From the NCBI RefSeq assembly GCF_016801025.1, contig NZ_CP068983.1, forward strand, positions 744,001 through 808,000: 64,000 bases of DNA. The letters are read 5' to 3'. The position numbers and the translations under genes were made by a program. Below the pieces are notes generated by a model. It was not told the DNA's origin and searched no databases. It saw nothing but the letters and a program-made list of their open reading frames with translations. This stretch comes from Paradevosia shaoguanensis. Lineage in GTDB: Bacteria; Pseudomonadota; Alphaproteobacteria; Rhizobiales; Devosiaceae. Below, piece by piece: positions 44,236 to 53,583 of this stretch. The first letter of the stretch is position 1, and every line of letters begins with the position of its first letter.

Positions 44236-45403
44236 TAGCGGGGATCGCGATGCCTGTCGGCTGGCGGATAAGGCGCAGGTATTGCCCTGCGATAGATGCC
44301 CAATCCAATGTGCTCTCGATGCGCACACGGGCGACTTCCGCGTGCGCTGACCATTCGGCGATGGGGCGATCGTAGAAGCGGATGAATGCGGCGGCGATGT
44401 CGTCGGGTATCGGACAGGAGATCGTCTCACCGGCCATGCCGCGTTCGAACAGCTCGTCCAGGCCACCGGAGCGGGTGGCGATGACGGGTCGCCCAGCAAG
44501 CGCGGCCAATACGGCGACCCCGCTCTGGGAGGCAAAATCGGTATAGGCAAGAACCACGGCGTCGCTTTTCGCGAGGAGGTTCGGCACGTCCTCATCAGGC
44601 ACGAAGCCGAGACGGAGATCGAACGCCTCGGGTCGCTGAGCGACGAGGGACTGGCATTCCCGCCAGTAAGCCTTGTCCGTAACTTCTCCGGCTATGGTGA
44701 GGCGCAGATTGCGGCCGGCCGCGCGACATTTCAGAACAGCCTCGATGACCTCGCGGATGCCCTTGTTACGGCGAATGGAGCCGAAGGCGAGGAGATTGCC
44801 GTTGCCTGGGAGCGGGGCGGCAGGGCCAAGGCGGAAGGCGCCGTGCGGGATGATTGTAAGCTTTTGACCCCGCACCGAGAAGTGCTGCGTGAGGGCTTCG
44901 GCGGTGGCGCGCGTCAGGCAGACGAGATCAGTTGCCAGGCGATAGAGAAGCCACAGCGCGAGCCATTCGACGGAGCGCAGCCAGCTTGGCAAAGACCAGG
45001 TATGCGGCTTGGCGTCGTGAACGACGAGCAGGATGCCCGCGCCTGAAAGGCGTAGCAGGATCAGGAGTAGGAGCGTGAAAAGAAGCGGCTCGGGGATCGA
45101 GAGGATGAAGGTTCTCGTGCTCCGCCTTTGCATGAGCGTTAGGTAGAGACCCGTAGTGATCCGGCGCAGAGAGGCAATACGACGGCGGCGCTTCGGGCCG
45201 TCGGTCAGCTCCCTCGGGACGATGTGGCGCTCGACATTGGGATGGTTCGGCTCGCGATCTTCGGGGAGCGCGAGGGGCGCGATATAGGCGACGCTGGCAC
45301 CGGCTTCGGCCAGGGACGCGACAAGCTGCTGGTTGAACCAGGCGGCGCCCGATCGCCAGGTCTTGGTGCTGAGGCAGATTTCGGCCAACGGCCCCTCCCA
45401 CAC
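44228..45403 (-). CDS. glycosyltransferase family 4
   Basis: This 391-aa GT-B enzyme has a C-terminal nucleotide-sugar site: LLAFGSIRRNKGIREVIEA, LRLGFVPDEDVPNLLAKSDAVVLAY, and SQSGVAVLAALAGRPVIATRSGGLDE with a conserved Ser/Gly pattern. A hydrophobic patch near residues 105-130 suggests membrane association. It transfers a sugar to a lipid-linked glycan. It overlaps the acyltransferase gene and is divergent from the glycosyltransferase at 45519. Confidence 0.85.
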   Translation of the reverse strand: MWEGPLAEICLSTKTWRSGAAWFNQQLVASLAEAGASVAYIAPLALPEDREPNHPNVERHIVPRELTDGPKRRRRIASLRRITTGLYLTLMQRRSTRTFILSIPEPLLFTLLLLILLRLSGAGILLVVHDAKPHTWSLPSWLRSVEWLALWLLYRLATDLVCLTRATAEALTQHFSVRGQKLTIIPHGAFRLGPAAPLPGNGNLLAFGSIRRNKGIREVIEAVLKCRAAGRNLRLTIAGEVTDKAYWRECQSLVAQRPEAFDLRLGFVPDEDVPNLLAKSDAVVLAYTDFASQSGVAVLAALAGRPVIATRSGGLDELFERGMAGETISCPIPDDIAAAFIRFYDRPIAEWSAHAEVARVRIESTLDWASIAGQYLRLIRQPTGIAIPANA

Positions 45404-45518
45404 GTGCTCGCGTGTGATGAGACCGGGGAAGCCGGGTTGTCACAATTGGAATTAATCCCAAGAGCCGGACACGAAAAGCCGCGCTAGGAATCGAGCGACG
45501 GTTTTGGGGGAGAGCGTC

Positions 45519-46472
45519 GTGGCAGCCTCGCGGACGGCAGTCATCGTGCTGAACTGGAACGGAGCGGGCGACACCGAGACGTGCCTCGAAAGCCTACTGC
45601 GCCTCGCCGCAGACGACTTTTCCATCTTCGTTTGCGACAACGCGTCGAGCGACGATTCCGTGGCGCGCCTGCGCGCCTGGCAGCAGGACCACCTGCCTGC
45701 GCTTAACGCCCTCAGGGCGACCGGTATCGAGATGCGGCTCATCGAAACGGGCGGCAATCTAGGCTATGCGGGCGGCAATAATGTGGGGCTGCGAGTGGCG
45801 CTGGCCGAGGGATTTTCCAGTTTCTGGATCCTCAACAACGATTGCGAGCCGGAGCCGGATTCCCTGTGCTGGCTGCGGCGCAGGCTCGCGGAAGACCCGG
45901 CAATCGGGCTCTGCGGCTCGACGCTGGTCTACGCGCATGACAGACAGCGCGTGCAGGCGCTCGGCGGCGGCAGCTTCAGCTGGCTCAAGGGGCGCGGCGC
46001 GGCAATCGGCGGACTGAGTGACGCGCGGCTGACGATCGATCAGACCAGCGTCGAGCGACGCCTGAGCTTCGTGAACGGGGCGTCGATGCTGGTGACGCGC
46101 GCCTTCATCGAAGCCGTGGGGCTGATGAGCGAGGACTACTTTCTCTACTGGGAGGAACTCGACTGGGCGGCGCGAAGCGGCGGTCGCTTCAGACTCGGCT
46201 ACGCGCCGCAGTCGATCGTGCGGCACAAGGTGGGGGCATCGATCGGCACCAGCGATTTCGGCTGGGGCTCGGCGCTTTCGGTCTATTACCTGACGCGCAA
46301 TCGGGTCCGGTTCTGCTGGCGCCATTCCCGTTGGTCGCTACCGTTCGTCTATGCCGACATCGCCAGACAAGTTGCCCGCCAATGCGTCGCGGGCAATTGG
46401 CCACGAGCGCGGCTGCTGGCGGGGGCCATGGCCGGGTTTCCTTTCGAGGCGGCGACGGGAGGCATAGCATGA
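45519..46472 (+). CDS. glycosyltransferase family 2
   Basis: This protein of about 317 aa starts from GTG 45519, with GGGGAGAG close upstream; TTG 45504 is less likely. The GT-A start VIVLNWNGAGDTETCLESLL, an LNNDCEPEPD stretch carrying the DxD-like metal site, and EDYFLYWEELDWAARSGG near 206-223 match the rhamnosyltransferase-type GT2 family. The last codons overlap the next gene (ATGA), so they form an operon. Confidence 0.88.
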   Translation: MAASRTAVIVLNWNGAGDTETCLESLLRLAADDFSIFVCDNASSDDSVARLRAWQQDHLPALNALRATGIEMRLIETGGNLGYAGGNNVGLRVALAEGFSSFWILNNDCEPEPDSLCWLRRRLAEDPAIGLCGSTLVYAHDRQRVQALGGGSFSWLKGRGAAIGGLSDARLTIDQTSVERRLSFVNGASMLVTRAFIEAVGLMSEDYFLYWEELDWAARSGGRFRLGYAPQSIVRHKVGASIGTSDFGWGSALSVYYLTRNRVRFCWRHSRWSLPFVYADIARQVARQCVAGNWPRARLLAGAMAGFPFEAATGGIA

Positions 46473-47608
46473 GAGCGCCGCGCGCCATCGTCATTGCGTC
46501 GCCGGGCGGCATCGCACGGGGTGGCGGCATGGGCTCGGTGACGCGGGCCATGCACGGTTGGCTCGTCGAAAATGCACCGCAGACGAGGGTTTTCGTGATC
46601 GATCCGCATGGGGGTGGATCGGCCTTGGTGTGGCCGCTGCGACTGTTACTGACCATGCTGCAACTGGCTTGGCTGCGCTTTTTTCGCGGCGCCGATATCC
46701 TGCATCTGCAGATTTCGGAGGGCGGAAGTTTCCTGCGGAAAGGTCTCCTGCTCCGGCTCGGCAAGCTGTTGGGTATGCGCGTGGTCTTGCATCACCATGG
46801 GGCGCGGTTGCGACCTTTCCTGGTTTCGGCGCGTGGGGTGAAGCGTGTTTTCATCCAGCGAACGATCCGGCTGGCGGACCTCAATCTCGTGCTCGGTGAG
46901 GGCGTGAAGCGATTGCTGGCGGAGCATGGGGGGCTTCGTGGCGAGCGAGGGATCGTGTTGTGCAACGCGTGCCCGGATCCGGGATACCGGACCGGGCTGG
47001 AGGGCCGAGCTCACTTCCTGGTGTCGGCGGTACTGACACCCCGCAAAGGTATCGACGATTTCCTCAAGGCAATGGCGCTCCTCGTCGCCCGTGGTTACGA
47101 CGTGACCGCGACACTGGCCGGCGGTGGCGAGGTGGCGCGGTATTCAGCCTTGGCCGAAACGCTCGGGCTCAACGATCGTGTTCGCTTTACCGGCTGGCTA
47201 CCGCCTGCTTCCCTTCTGGGACTTCATGGGAGAAGCCGCGCGCTCGTGCTGCCATCGTTCGATGAGGGCATGCCGATGGCGATCATTGAGGCCTTGGCCA
47301 CGGGCCTGCCGGTGATCGCGACCCCGGTTGGGACTATTCCGGAGATACTGCGCCATGGCGAAACGGCACTACTGGTGCCGCCGGGAGACAGCATTGAGCT
47401 TGCAGGTGCGATGGAGCGGATTGCTGGCGACGACATGCTCGCGGCGAGGCTGTCGCTACAGGGACGGCAGCTCTACGAGCGCAGCTTCGGGCTCGATCGC
47501 TATATGCGGCGGCTATTGGCGCTCTATGCGGGAGCGCCGCTGCGTCAACCAGCAGGCCAGCACCAGATTGGCGACTATCGAGGCGCTGCCGCTCCAGAGC
47601 GCCGGTGA
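46469..47608 (+). CDS. glycosyltransferase family 4
   Basis: This 379-aa GT-B enzyme starts at ATG 46469, overlapping the previous stop. The N-terminus ASPGGIARGGGMGSVTRAM and the C-terminal FDEGMPMAIIEALATGLPVI (E-x7-E-type) with VGTIPEIL define the family. It extends a glycan using an NDP-sugar. The last 96 bases overlap the convergent Wzy-like gene, an unusually large overlap; both ends look genuine. Confidence 0.88.
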   Translation: MRAPRAIVIASPGGIARGGGMGSVTRAMHGWLVENAPQTRVFVIDPHGGGSALVWPLRLLLTMLQLAWLRFFRGADILHLQISEGGSFLRKGLLLRLGKLLGMRVVLHHHGARLRPFLVSARGVKRVFIQRTIRLADLNLVLGEGVKRLLAEHGGLRGERGIVLCNACPDPGYRTGLEGRAHFLVSAVLTPRKGIDDFLKAMALLVARGYDVTATLAGGGEVARYSALAETLGLNDRVRFTGWLPPASLLGLHGRSRALVLPSFDEGMPMAIIEALATGLPVIATPVGTIPEILRHGETALLVPPGDSIELAGAMERIAGDDMLAARLSLQGRQLYERSFGLDRYMRRLLALYAGAPLRQPAGQHQIGDYRGAAAPERR

Positions 47609-48721
47609 GATGACGGAGTAGAGAGCAATTGTCAGCGCTGCCAATGACAGGATTTGCGAAAAGCGGCCCTCGTCGGGTTCGGCGAGGATGCAGCGATAAG
47701 CGATGAGCAGATAGGCGATCAAGCCGATAGCCCCGAAGGCCGCCCAGATGCCGAAAGGACCAAGATCCTCCCAATAGACGAAGGGACGGCCGACGAAGGC
47801 ATCGAACGCCGCGCGATCGGTCGGGAGCCCGATGCCGGTCAGCGGATGATTGGCAAGCAAGGGTTGCAGCGCGCCGTAGCCATTGGCGCGGGCGGCGCCC
47901 GAGAGGTCGATCGCGACGAGATCGAATGGGTTCCAGGTCGGAACGGCAGCGCCGAAGAGGATGCCCCCGATGGCGACGGTGAAGGCTATCGCCAGGAGCC
48001 AGCGCATGATGCCGCCGGTGAGGCCGAGCAGGTACAATACCGCGACGAGCGCCGCGACTGCCGAGAAGGCACGCGATTGGGCCAGCGCGAAGGTAGCGAG
48101 GACGACAATGAGAAGTCCCAGCCAGCGCCAATCGACGGGGCCTTGTCGGCAACGCACCAGCGCAGCAAAGAAGGCGAGGGCGGCGTAGCCGTTGGCCAGA
48201 ACAAGGCGCGGGCCCCTATCGTCCCCGGCAAGCACCAGCGCCCCACCGAGCACACCTGACGCCGCGACCATTCCGGCCAGCGCGACATAGATCGCGCAAT
48301 AGGCGAATGCGGCCCCGATCAGCAGGGCCAGCATTGCGGTCCGTTGCTTCCAGGCGTTCACGAAGAGAACGAAGCCTGCAAGCGAGAGATAGGGCAGCCC
48401 AGCATTCCAGTTGATCGGGCGATCTGACAATTGCGCAAAGATGGCGAGTTGGGCCGCCACGAGCCCGATGGCAGCGATGGCGAGCAGCGCTGCCAGCCAT
48501 TCGCCGAGCCAGAGCGCGCGCGCGACGCCGCCTGCGATTGCCAGCGTCATGAGCAGGAGCGCAAGACGATCGAGGCCGGGCACAATGGCGTTCGTGAGAG
48601 TCGAGAAATAAGCGAGATGGGCGACGACGTAAGCGCCCGCAAGGAAGAGGTCGACGGATAGCAGCGAACGCGCGCGTTCCGCCGCGTCATTGCGCACAGT
48701 GCTGCCCGCGCTCTGTTCCAT
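47513..48721 (-). CDS. O-antigen ligase/polymerase-like (Wzy/WaaL) membrane protein
   Basis: This 402-aa polytopic protein has about twelve hydrophobic helices. The characteristic periplasmic loop lies near the C-terminus, with PLLANHPLTGIGLPTDR, matching the H-P-l-x-G-x-G motif of the Wzy_C family. It polymerises or ligates lipid-linked glycans in the inner membrane. The start is ATG 48721, with GGGGGC upstream. It is convergent with and overlaps the glycosyltransferase gene. Confidence 0.8.
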   Translation of the reverse strand: MEQSAGSTVRNDAAERARSLLSVDLFLAGAYVVAHLAYFSTLTNAIVPGLDRLALLLMTLAIAGGVARALWLGEWLAALLAIAAIGLVAAQLAIFAQLSDRPINWNAGLPYLSLAGFVLFVNAWKQRTAMLALLIGAAFAYCAIYVALAGMVAASGVLGGALVLAGDDRGPRLVLANGYAALAFFAALVRCRQGPVDWRWLGLLIVVLATFALAQSRAFSAVAALVAVLYLLGLTGGIMRWLLAIAFTVAIGGILFGAAVPTWNPFDLVAIDLSGAARANGYGALQPLLANHPLTGIGLPTDRAAFDAFVGRPFVYWEDLGPFGIWAAFGAIGLIAYLLIAYRCILAEPDEGRFSQILSLAALTIALYSVISPALWSGSASIVANLVLACWLTQRRSRIERQ

Positions 48722-48853
48722 GCCTGCCCCCTTGCAGGACAATGCCAAAGCGCGGGGGAAAGGTCACGTCGTTTGGACTTATCCTCCCCGGCGCCGGCGA
48801 CCCTACCCTTGGTGTCTCAGTTTCAGAGACAGACCAAAGGAAGGGACAAGGCG

Positions 48854-49006
48854 ATGACGGCAATCGGTATCGGGTTTAGCCCGCCGATCGGCAGGCGACC
48901 GCAGCTGGCGCTGCGCGTGCCGCCGGGCAAGGCGGCGCTCGTCGACAAGGATGGGCGCTTTCTCATCGACAGCAATGGCGCGGTACTGCTGGGAGATCTG
49001 CGATGA
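48854..49006 (+). CDS. 50-aa small protein coupled to the SGNH hydrolase
   Basis: A 50-codon frame starts at ATG 48854 after AAGG. Its stop overlaps the ATG of the next gene (ATGA at 49003-49006). The peptide ends LVDKDGRFLIDSNGAVLLGD, a beta-rich pattern with no signal peptide. The exact overlap and the good start argue that it is real. Its role is unknown. Confidence 0.55.
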   Translation: MTAIGIGFSPPIGRRPQLALRVPPGKAALVDKDGRFLIDSNGAVLLGDLR

Positions 49007-50217
49007 TCCCGACGCGGCTTATCGAAAACAGCCTGCGCTACAAGGCCGATCGTATGCTGCGGCTGGCACAGCAGGGTGGGAAACCGGTCGACATGGTCTC
49101 CCCGCCAACGGTGACGCTGGGCGCCGGCAACAGCGCGACGACGCTTCCGGGAAGCGTGCAGCAGATTCTGACGCCGAGCCCGATCTTCACGCAGGGCGCG
49201 ATCAAGTCGGCCATTGGCGTGACCAAGGCCGGGTGGAGCCATTTCACCAATGCGGCGCAGGACATCTACTACCCGGCCGGCATCGAAGGAGCGGCTGGTG
49301 CTCGACGCGGCGGCATGCTCGGCTACGTGTTCGCCACCGACGCGCCGGCAATCGAATTGCTGGTACTGGCGACTTCCGCCAACAGCAATGAATACCGGCT
49401 CTGGATCAACGACAAGCCGGTAACAGCGATCGTGCAGACCATCACCGCGGATTCCAGCTTCCGGCGGCTCAAGATCGACAATGGCGGCAATCCCATTGGC
49501 AAGATCATGTTCGAGACTGGCTTCTACATCAGCTTCTGCGGTGTGGCGCTGGGGGCCAACTACTCAGTCTGGCCAGTGCGGACCGATACGCCGCGGCTGA
49601 TGATTGTGGGAGATAGCTATGCCGTGGGAACGGGTGGGACCAAGCTGGGCAGCGGCTTCGCCTACCAGATGGGGCAGCGGCTGGGCATTGCCGATTGCTG
49701 GGTGAGCGGGGAAAGCGGCATGGGCTATTGCCGTCCCGGCCAGCAGAGCGGCAAGACGGCGCTGCAGAAGCTGGCCGTAGACGTGACGGCGTTTGCTCCC
49801 GATTGGGTGGTCGTGTGCCTGGGCATCAACGACTATGACTTCGCGGCTGGCCAGGTCGAGACGGATGCTTCGGCTTATCTCGCGGCACTGCTGGCCGCCC
49901 TGCCCAATGCAGGTGTGACGGTGATCGGGCCCTGGACGGCGCCGGGGATGGTCGTTCCGGCTGCCGTTGCCACGGCGATCGCCAATGCGGCGGCGGCGCA
50001 GGCGGATGCGGTGGCGAGCAGGCGGCTACGCTATTTCGATACACGGGCCGACGGCTGGCAGCTTGGTACCGGGCGCACGACGTCGGTTTCGGGCACGGGC
50101 AATTCGAACATCTATATCGGCTCCGATGGCGTGCATCCGGTCCAGGCCGGGCACGACTACCTCGGCATGCGGGCCGCGCACGCCGTCACGGAGCACCTGC
50201 TGGTGGCGACGGCCTGA
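49003..50217 (+). CDS. SGNH/GDSL hydrolase with N-terminal accessory domain
   Basis: This is a 404-aa protein. Block I is GDSY at 203-206 (nucleophile S205), block III is the G-x-N-D of LGIND near 275, and the catalytic D375-G-V-H378 stands at the C-terminus, so the triad is complete. Residues 1-190 form a beta-rich domain of carbohydrate-binding appearance. No signal peptide is visible. It may deacetylate or esterify surface glycans, given its place in the polysaccharide locus. Confidence 0.82.
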   Translation: MIPTRLIENSLRYKADRMLRLAQQGGKPVDMVSPPTVTLGAGNSATTLPGSVQQILTPSPIFTQGAIKSAIGVTKAGWSHFTNAAQDIYYPAGIEGAAGARRGGMLGYVFATDAPAIELLVLATSANSNEYRLWINDKPVTAIVQTITADSSFRRLKIDNGGNPIGKIMFETGFYISFCGVALGANYSVWPVRTDTPRLMIVGDSYAVGTGGTKLGSGFAYQMGQRLGIADCWVSGESGMGYCRPGQQSGKTALQKLAVDVTAFAPDWVVVCLGINDYDFAAGQVETDASAYLAALLAALPNAGVTVIGPWTAPGMVVPAAVATAIANAAAAQADAVASRRLRYFDTRADGWQLGTGRTTSVSGTGNSNIYIGSDGVHPVQAGHDYLGMRAAHAVTEHLLVATA

Positions 50218-51463
50218 CGGCCAGCGCCCCTGCCTCCGGCCAGTGGCTCTCCCCTCGCCGGCCGGAGGCATTCGCTATCAGCAGGGCAACGGCATAGACC
50301 GCCGCCGTAAGAGCCGTGGTCGCTGCGGCGAGCCATGGGGCGATCGCCATGCCGAAGGTAGGCAGCAGGGCAACCATGGCAGCGCAAAGGAACGCGAGCC
50401 CGAGGGATTGACCAAGCAGCCGCGCGCGGATCATGCGGCGAGCGACCAGCGCAATGCCCAGGGCTCCGGTAGCAAAGCGCGCGAAAACGAAGACGCCGAA
50501 GCCCAGCCAGGCCCATATAGGCAACGCGAAAGCGGGGCCGAAAAGCCAAGGCGCAATGAACGGCATCAGGCCGGCGATGGCACCACCGAACAGCAGGCCG
50601 CCCAACGGGAATTCGAGGCGCATGCGGGCTTCAAGCGCGGGCGCTTCTGGCTTCCTCGCGAAATGCAGGGCTGAGAGGGCGGGTGTGTAGACGCCTGCGA
50701 GAACCTGAGAAGGCAACAGTGCATAGGAAGCGATGCGCGCGCCAAGTTGATAGAGCCCGGTGGCTTCCAGGCCGAGAAGCAGGCTGACCAGGATGACGTC
50801 GACCTGGCCTGAAAACGCGGTGAGGAAGGTGTCAGCAGCCATGGAGGCGGAACTGCGCAGATGCGGCAGGATTGGGCCGCGGAAGCGCAAGGTGAGCATG
50901 TTGCGAAGGCCGGCGAAAGCGAGGCCGGTTTGAACCAAGCGTGCCAGCAGCAAAGCGAGCGCCATCGGGAGAAGCGCGGGTGCGGACCACGCGGCGGCCA
51001 GCAGAATGACGGCGAAGAGGATCGTGCCGGACCAGACGAGGATCACTTCGTGGTCATACCGACCGAGGCCCCGCAGGGCGATAAGCGCCAGGTCGCCATA
51101 GGAGGCGGCCATGACGGCAAGGTGGACGCAGATCGATGACCAGAAGAGTGGGGCATCAAGGCGGAGGGTGATCAGCGCGACCAGAAGGATGAACGACGCT
51201 ATGGCAGCGAGCAGCGTTTTGACGCGCAGGCCCGCAGCGAGAAACTCTCCTGCCTTTTCGGGCTGCGCGCCGATATCGCGCAGCAGCGTGACCGGGAAGC
51301 CGAAGTCCGTGAGGAGCGCGACGATGGCCGCGTAGGCGAAGACCGTTGCCACCACGCCGTAGTCGGCGGGACCGAGGGTTCGGGCGAGGAGAAAAAGGCT
51401 CGCGAAGCCGGCAAGGAGCCGCCCAAGCAGGGCCAGAGTCAACAGCGCCTTATGCCGGTTCAT
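50186..51463 (-). CDS. oligosaccharide flippase (Wzx-like)
   Basis: This 425-aa protein has about 12-14 helices from ATG 51463. The start LLTLALLGRLLAGFASLFLLARTLGPADYG is the usual first helix and loop of the polysaccharide-export MATE-like family. It should flip undecaprenyl-linked repeat units across the inner membrane. Its start lies inside the end of the pyruvyltransferase-like gene (14-base overlap), and its stop overlaps the SGNH gene by 32 bases. Confidence 0.85.
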   Translation of the reverse strand: MNRHKALLTLALLGRLLAGFASLFLLARTLGPADYGVVATVFAYAAIVALLTDFGFPVTLLRDIGAQPEKAGEFLAAGLRVKTLLAAIASFILLVALITLRLDAPLFWSSICVHLAVMAASYGDLALIALRGLGRYDHEVILVWSGTILFAVILLAAAWSAPALLPMALALLLARLVQTGLAFAGLRNMLTLRFRGPILPHLRSSASMAADTFLTAFSGQVDVILVSLLLGLEATGLYQLGARIASYALLPSQVLAGVYTPALSALHFARKPEAPALEARMRLEFPLGGLLFGGAIAGLMPFIAPWLFGPAFALPIWAWLGFGVFVFARFATGALGIALVARRMIRARLLGQSLGLAFLCAAMVALLPTFGMAIAPWLAAATTALTAAVYAVALLIANASGRRGESHWPEAGALAVRPSPPAGAP

Positions 51464-52622
51464 GGATGCGGTTCGGATGGTAGCTGACGACCTGATCGAG
51501 CAGCAGCGCCAGTTCATCGACATAGGCATCGAGCCGCGCTCCGGCGACCTGTCGCCCCACGGCGACGGCCTGCGCCAATTGCCGCCGTTGCTGGAAGGCG
51601 GCGAGGATAGTTACCGTTGCACGTTCCAGATCGTCGCTCTGCGCATCGACGAAGTGGGGGTAGTCAAGGCCGGCGAACAGGCCGTCGACCTTGCGGCTAT
51701 AGGCGATCGGCACCACGGGTCCGCCAGTGGAGAATGCGGCGATGGCAGCGTGCATGCGGGCGGCCACGACGAAATCTACCCCTGCGATGAAAGTCTTAGC
51801 CGCAGTGGAATCCGTGAAGGACAGAATCCGCGTTGTTTGCGGAAAGCGGCGCGCGAGTTCATCGATGGCGGGCTCGTCCGTGTCGGGCAGGTTCGAGCCG
51901 TTGACGTGGGCGAAGAGGCAGATTTCGGCGGCTCCCTCGGCAGAGAATGCCTCGATAATGCTGTGCGTCAGGGCACGATAGTCGAGCCGCATCGAGACAC
52001 CGCCGGCATAGAGCAGACCGGAAACATTGATGGCAATGCTGGGGCGGCCTTTCGGCCCCGGGGGCTCATAGGGAAGTGCGAAGGCTGTGTCTGTAAATTC
52101 TTTCACCTGGCGGACGCCCAGCGCTTCGGCGAATTCGGTCGAGAGGTGGTCGCGAGTGTGGACTGCTTTCGCGCGGCGCAGAATGCTCGTGGCGAGAGCG
52201 CGATGATGCGGGGCGGCGAAAGGGCCGATGGTCTGGGGTGAGAGGACCAGCGGCGTGCCGGTGGCAAGGACAGCGAGCTTGGTTCCGGCTTGGAAGGCGA
52301 AACGGCGGGCGCCGTAGAGGTCGGTAAAGCTGTCACCCTCGCCGATGTCAAAGACTATGTCGCAATTGCGTACTTCGGCGAGGAAGCGTGAGCGGCCGCG
52401 AAGAGCCTGACGGATGCTCGGGTGCGGGCCGATCTCGACGTCGGGTGGCACGTCGATGCCGGGACGGGTCGGGGTGCCGAGCGTTATGAAGCGGATTTCG
52501 ATACCCGCCATCGCTGCCGCGCGGCGGATGAGGGCGGAATTGGCGCGGGCGAGCGCATCGACGCCGAGGTTCGGGTGGCCGAAGGTGTGCCAGAGCAGGC
52601 CGACCCGCAGCCGCCCTTTCAT
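51450..52622 (-). CDS. polysaccharide pyruvyl transferase family protein
   Basis: This 390-aa protein starts at ATG 52622, overlapping the rfbD stop by four bases. The GLLWHTFGHPNLGVDAL opening, VLSPQTIGPF, and later FIAGVDFVVAARMHAAIAAF with the conserved R-x-H-A are typical of the CsaB-like family, which adds pyruvate ketals to glycans. It belongs to the rfbD-to-flippase operon. Confidence 0.85.
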   Translation of the reverse strand: MKGRLRVGLLWHTFGHPNLGVDALARANSALIRRAAAMAGIEIRFITLGTPTRPGIDVPPDVEIGPHPSIRQALRGRSRFLAEVRNCDIVFDIGEGDSFTDLYGARRFAFQAGTKLAVLATGTPLVLSPQTIGPFAAPHHRALATSILRRAKAVHTRDHLSTEFAEALGVRQVKEFTDTAFALPYEPPGPKGRPSIAINVSGLLYAGGVSMRLDYRALTHSIIEAFSAEGAAEICLFAHVNGSNLPDTDEPAIDELARRFPQTTRILSFTDSTAAKTFIAGVDFVVAARMHAAIAAFSTGGPVVPIAYSRKVDGLFAGLDYPHFVDAQSDDLERATVTILAAFQQRRQLAQAVAVGRQVAGARLDAYVDELALLLDQVVSYHPNRIHEPA

Positions 52623-53515
52623 CTTTCCAAGTCCTTGAGCGTCGTATCGAGAGTCTCGAGCACGCCCTCGCGCCAATCGGGCATTTCGACGCCGAGCGCT
52701 TCGCGCAGCTTGGCTGTCGACAGGCGCGAATTGAGCGGGCGTCGCGCGGGTGTCGGGAACGCAGTCGTCGGTACGGCCTCGACATCCGCAGGGCGGGCCT
52801 TGAGCGAAAGGCCGCGACGGATCGCTTCAGCTATGGCGAAACGGGCATAGCCGTTCCAGTTGGTCTCGCCCGATGCGGTGAGATGGTAGATGCCGGAGGC
52901 AAGCGGATTGCCGGCGGCCCGTGCAGCGAGTGCGCGCAAGGTGGTTTGCGCGATGAGCCGCGCACTGGTGGGAGCGCCAATCTGATCGTCGATGACTTTC
53001 AACGCGTCGCGCTCGGCTGCCAGCTTGAGCATCTTGGCAATGAAATTATTGCCGCCAGGGGCGTGAACCCAGCTTGTACGAAACACCAGAAAATCGGCAC
53101 CGCTTGCCGCGATGGCTACTTCACCCTCGCGCTTGGTGCGGCCATAGACATTGAGCGGCGCAGTCGGGTCCGTCTCGACATAGGCGCCCGCCTTGGTGCC
53201 GTCGAAGACGTAATCCGTGGAATAGTGAATGAGCGTGGCCCCTGCCCTGCCCGCGGCGACGGCGAGTTCGGCGGGGGCAGCGGCGTTGACTTGCGCGGCA
53301 AGCTCCGGCTCGCTCTCGGCGCGATCTACCGCGGTATAGGCGGCGGCGTTGATGACGACATCGGGACGCGCCTCCGCGACCAGGTCGGCGAGGTGGCCAG
53401 AGCGGGTGAAGTCGGCCTCGTCGCGCCCCAGGGCCACCAGATCGGCAACCTGTGGGAGCATGGCGGCGAGCACCCGCCCCACCTGACCGCCCGCCCCAAA
53501 CAAAAGCACCTTCAT
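52619..53515 (-). CDS. rfbD: dTDP-4-dehydrorhamnose reductase
   Basis: This is a 298-aa short-chain-type reductase. The NAD(P)-binding motif GAGGQVG lies at 7-13, then DVVINAAAYTAVDRAE and the catalytic STDYVFDG followed by YGRTK. It completes dTDP-L-rhamnose synthesis. The rfbA, rfbB and rfbC partners are not in the window. It is the first gene of an operon that continues to the pyruvyltransferase-like gene and the flippase. Confidence 0.9.
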   Translation of the reverse strand: MKVLLFGAGGQVGRVLAAMLPQVADLVALGRDEADFTRSGHLADLVAEARPDVVINAAAYTAVDRAESEPELAAQVNAAAPAELAVAAGRAGATLIHYSTDYVFDGTKAGAYVETDPTAPLNVYGRTKREGEVAIAASGADFLVFRTSWVHAPGGNNFIAKMLKLAAERDALKVIDDQIGAPTSARLIAQTTLRALAARAAGNPLASGIYHLTASGETNWNGYARFAIAEAIRRGLSLKARPADVEAVPTTAFPTPARRPLNSRLSTAKLREALGVEMPDWREGVLETLDTTLKDLER

Positions 53516-53583
53516 GCCGAACGCCTCGCGCCTTACGTCCCTGACAATGGCGCAATGCGGGTCGCCGCTCAACTCGGCATAAA

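Noticed and set aside
43207-44595. A 462-aa acyltransferase starting at 44595
   Set aside because: The first 120 residues are out-of-frame reading of the glycosyltransferase gene. ATG 44235 directly precedes the conserved acyltransferase start.
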